Assembly (NCBI RefSeq): GCF_026339875.1
Contig: NZ_JAPEPZ010000009.1
Span: 1-29,160 of the forward strand
Direction of reading: 5' to 3'
DNA length: 29,160 bases
DNA from: Streptomyces sp. NBC_01571
GTDB lineage: Bacteria; Actinomycetota; Actinomycetes; Streptomycetales; Streptomycetaceae
Shown here: in pieces, positions 29,101 to 29,160 of the stretch
How positions within the stretch are numbered: the stretch's first letter is position 1
How the letters are laid out: each line of letters opens with the position of its first letter
The notes under the pieces: generated by a model
The model's input: only the letters and a program-made list of their open reading frames with translations
Told to the model about the DNA's origin: nothing
Databases searched by the model: none
Translations under genes and position numbers: made by a program

Positions 29101-29160
29101 GGTGGGGGTCAGTGCGGGGTCAGGGTCAGAGGCTGGGGCCAGAGCTGGGGCAGTGGTGGT
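26149..29160 (-). CDS. Very large protein with repeats resembling helicase-associated domains (5' end outside the window)
   Basis: The frame is open from the right window edge to TAA at 26151-26149, about 1003 codons visible. Counting from the Met at 28932, five repeats of about 65-95 residues lie near 1-70, 103-170, 196-290, 540-615 and 640-710. Each has the pattern W-R...(S/T)-x2-(I/L)-P...V-x-(I)-G-x-W/I-L-x-N...G-(L)...L...G-(I/L). This resembles the helicase-associated (HA, PF03457) domain found in repeats after actinobacterial helicases. Linkers are Thr/Pro/His/Arg-rich. The helicase part, if any, would lie off the right edge. Repeats 4-5 have lower GC than the linkers. Function is not established; DNA binding is likely. 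Confidence 0.7.
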   Translation of the reverse strand, partial: TTTAPALAPASDPDPALTPTSAPALADATAPHHNQPATHPTPPHTTTRHKTRKHARPTRTPRQHQPGRPRPTFDQYMQALEQWRKEAPAGQDRSRLLPPQSTSVLLRVPGAEVVHVHIGKWLNNLQDQGKGLTEDEANKLRTLGWTLEKAGEVNRGGRKVPRYKLKPTPDQRQNIRRPFEQYLLALDTWRADHSTAIPGPGASVSVRGVDGREQSVTIGNWLDNLRARGLKNWDSLLAGALRARGIPTMEKDGSLWRTGTSGSVVPVWGVEVYLRGLAAWRAAAPAGEDRSTAIPPDGTYITLTDPTPTPLTDASNTRRREHNATDSAATTSGADIPIGTWLFQARHQGLTGLTDHEITQLQAAGLHIGETDTKTRRTRLYWDHPGTTTPTHTTSPRHTGTSHQPDTHQHPTHPTTTTTPAPPSRKRPRPADDAQTGEQPPGSNHGRRPKRGKGRPAAAPRGGRPRQTAPQGDPTTTTTAAAAVAGQDRPAPPAPHAQPAPGLPATQPDTGTSTRPAPPMNTDTPAPPTDPSTSHHPGPPITDSGWPADGMGDAPAGPGVERPGSAVPAGMFDPRALDDLFLPGEPPTAAAEGRGQQAEKSSHASPKHRKTRIKWTDELTLAAMDAWRNTEYPDKENCTEIPPVDAKVSVRIPNTDRYENVRIGDKIHNLITKGVKRASPYLIAGLENRHLHMEKVDDLYRIVRQAGQTRRHEWSIKQFIAGLLHWRSEDRSNTLPQRRQTAVFAVPGSDTPSTVPIGSILYNMLYGERKLTGADIALLRQHGIHLSEPDNGGRRRVLQNPAPTASGSGTGPDPEAQPRHTRQDGTDAGGPPPQPHSLPQRRRRALTTTSAGRPVRKRPRPTPAGTPRHSVPQGAPTPQPAQQPAAETSRPGITTPEQEQQQDPARDAATWPGDHADEAAGQDPEGLGDKPAAHAATGATHESEESTTRTAGPPPADGPPPHTATRAAPAAGMPADAGTAEHQAMSVEDYILDQMRGRPRTAE

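Noticed and set aside
1..29160. CRISPR array, rRNA, tRNA
   Set aside because: No regularly spaced repeat-spacer units or rRNA-like segments were seen, and no cloverleaf could be built by eye.

Overview
The window is high-GC actinobacterial DNA, almost certainly Streptomyces or a close relative. The evidence is strong GC bias at third codon positions, GTG/TTG starts behind AAGGAGG-type ribosome sites, a WhiB-like protein, a DUF5999-type protein, rare TTA codons, and long GC-rich hairpins between genes. It looks like part of a large mobile replicon (linear plasmid or integrative conjugative element). No replication gene, site-specific integrase, tRNA or telomere is visible, so plasmid and chromosomal island cannot be told apart.

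Layout. (1) 1-3300, plus strand: a chain of small genes, several with CxxC zinc-knuckle motifs. (2) 3300-12520, plus strand: the conjugation module. It holds a four-helix membrane protein with an acidic tail, a TraB/FtsK-type DNA translocase, a secreted transglycosylase plus NlpC/P60 wall hydrolase, a small two-helix membrane protein, a TrbL/VirB6-like membrane protein, an SCO6880-like membrane protein and a VirB4-like ATPase with an unusual C-terminal extension. Three short-repeat arrays and one operator-like palindrome lie in or beside the translocase region. (3) 12520-18590, plus strand: accessory genes, mostly small zinc-ribbon proteins, a DUF3307-like membrane protein, a RapZ-C-like protein, a frameshifted GGDEF gene and a WhiB-like protein. 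(4) 18650-20520, plus strand: a ParA ATPase and a partner protein, followed by a 20-bp perfect AT-rich palindrome that is a good centromere candidate. (5) 20566-20913, plus strand: a two-zinc-finger protein. (6) 20980-26112, mostly minus strand: a Tn7-like transposition module. TnsB (DD35E transposase), TnsC (AAA+ ATPase) and a TniQ protein with four tandem zinc fingers are coupled by 4-nt overlaps. TnsA is 5'-truncated, next to an IS701-like remnant bounded by a 20-bp inverted repeat. Four direct repeats next to tniQ look like TnsB sites of one transposon end. (7) 26149 to the window end, minus strand: a very large, incomplete protein with at least five repeats resembling helicase-associated domains, joined by Thr/Pro/His-rich linkers.

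Working together: regions 2 and 4 would give horizontal transfer and stable inheritance. Region 3 is a typical conserved-but-obscure actinobacterial accessory set. Region 6 is a separate insertion that now looks partly decayed. The most unusual points are the TniQ built as a short TniQ domain plus four zinc fingers, the mirror-symmetric TGGCGGT array after the translocase gene, and the cluster of GTCACG motifs written in several codon phases inside the gene before it.
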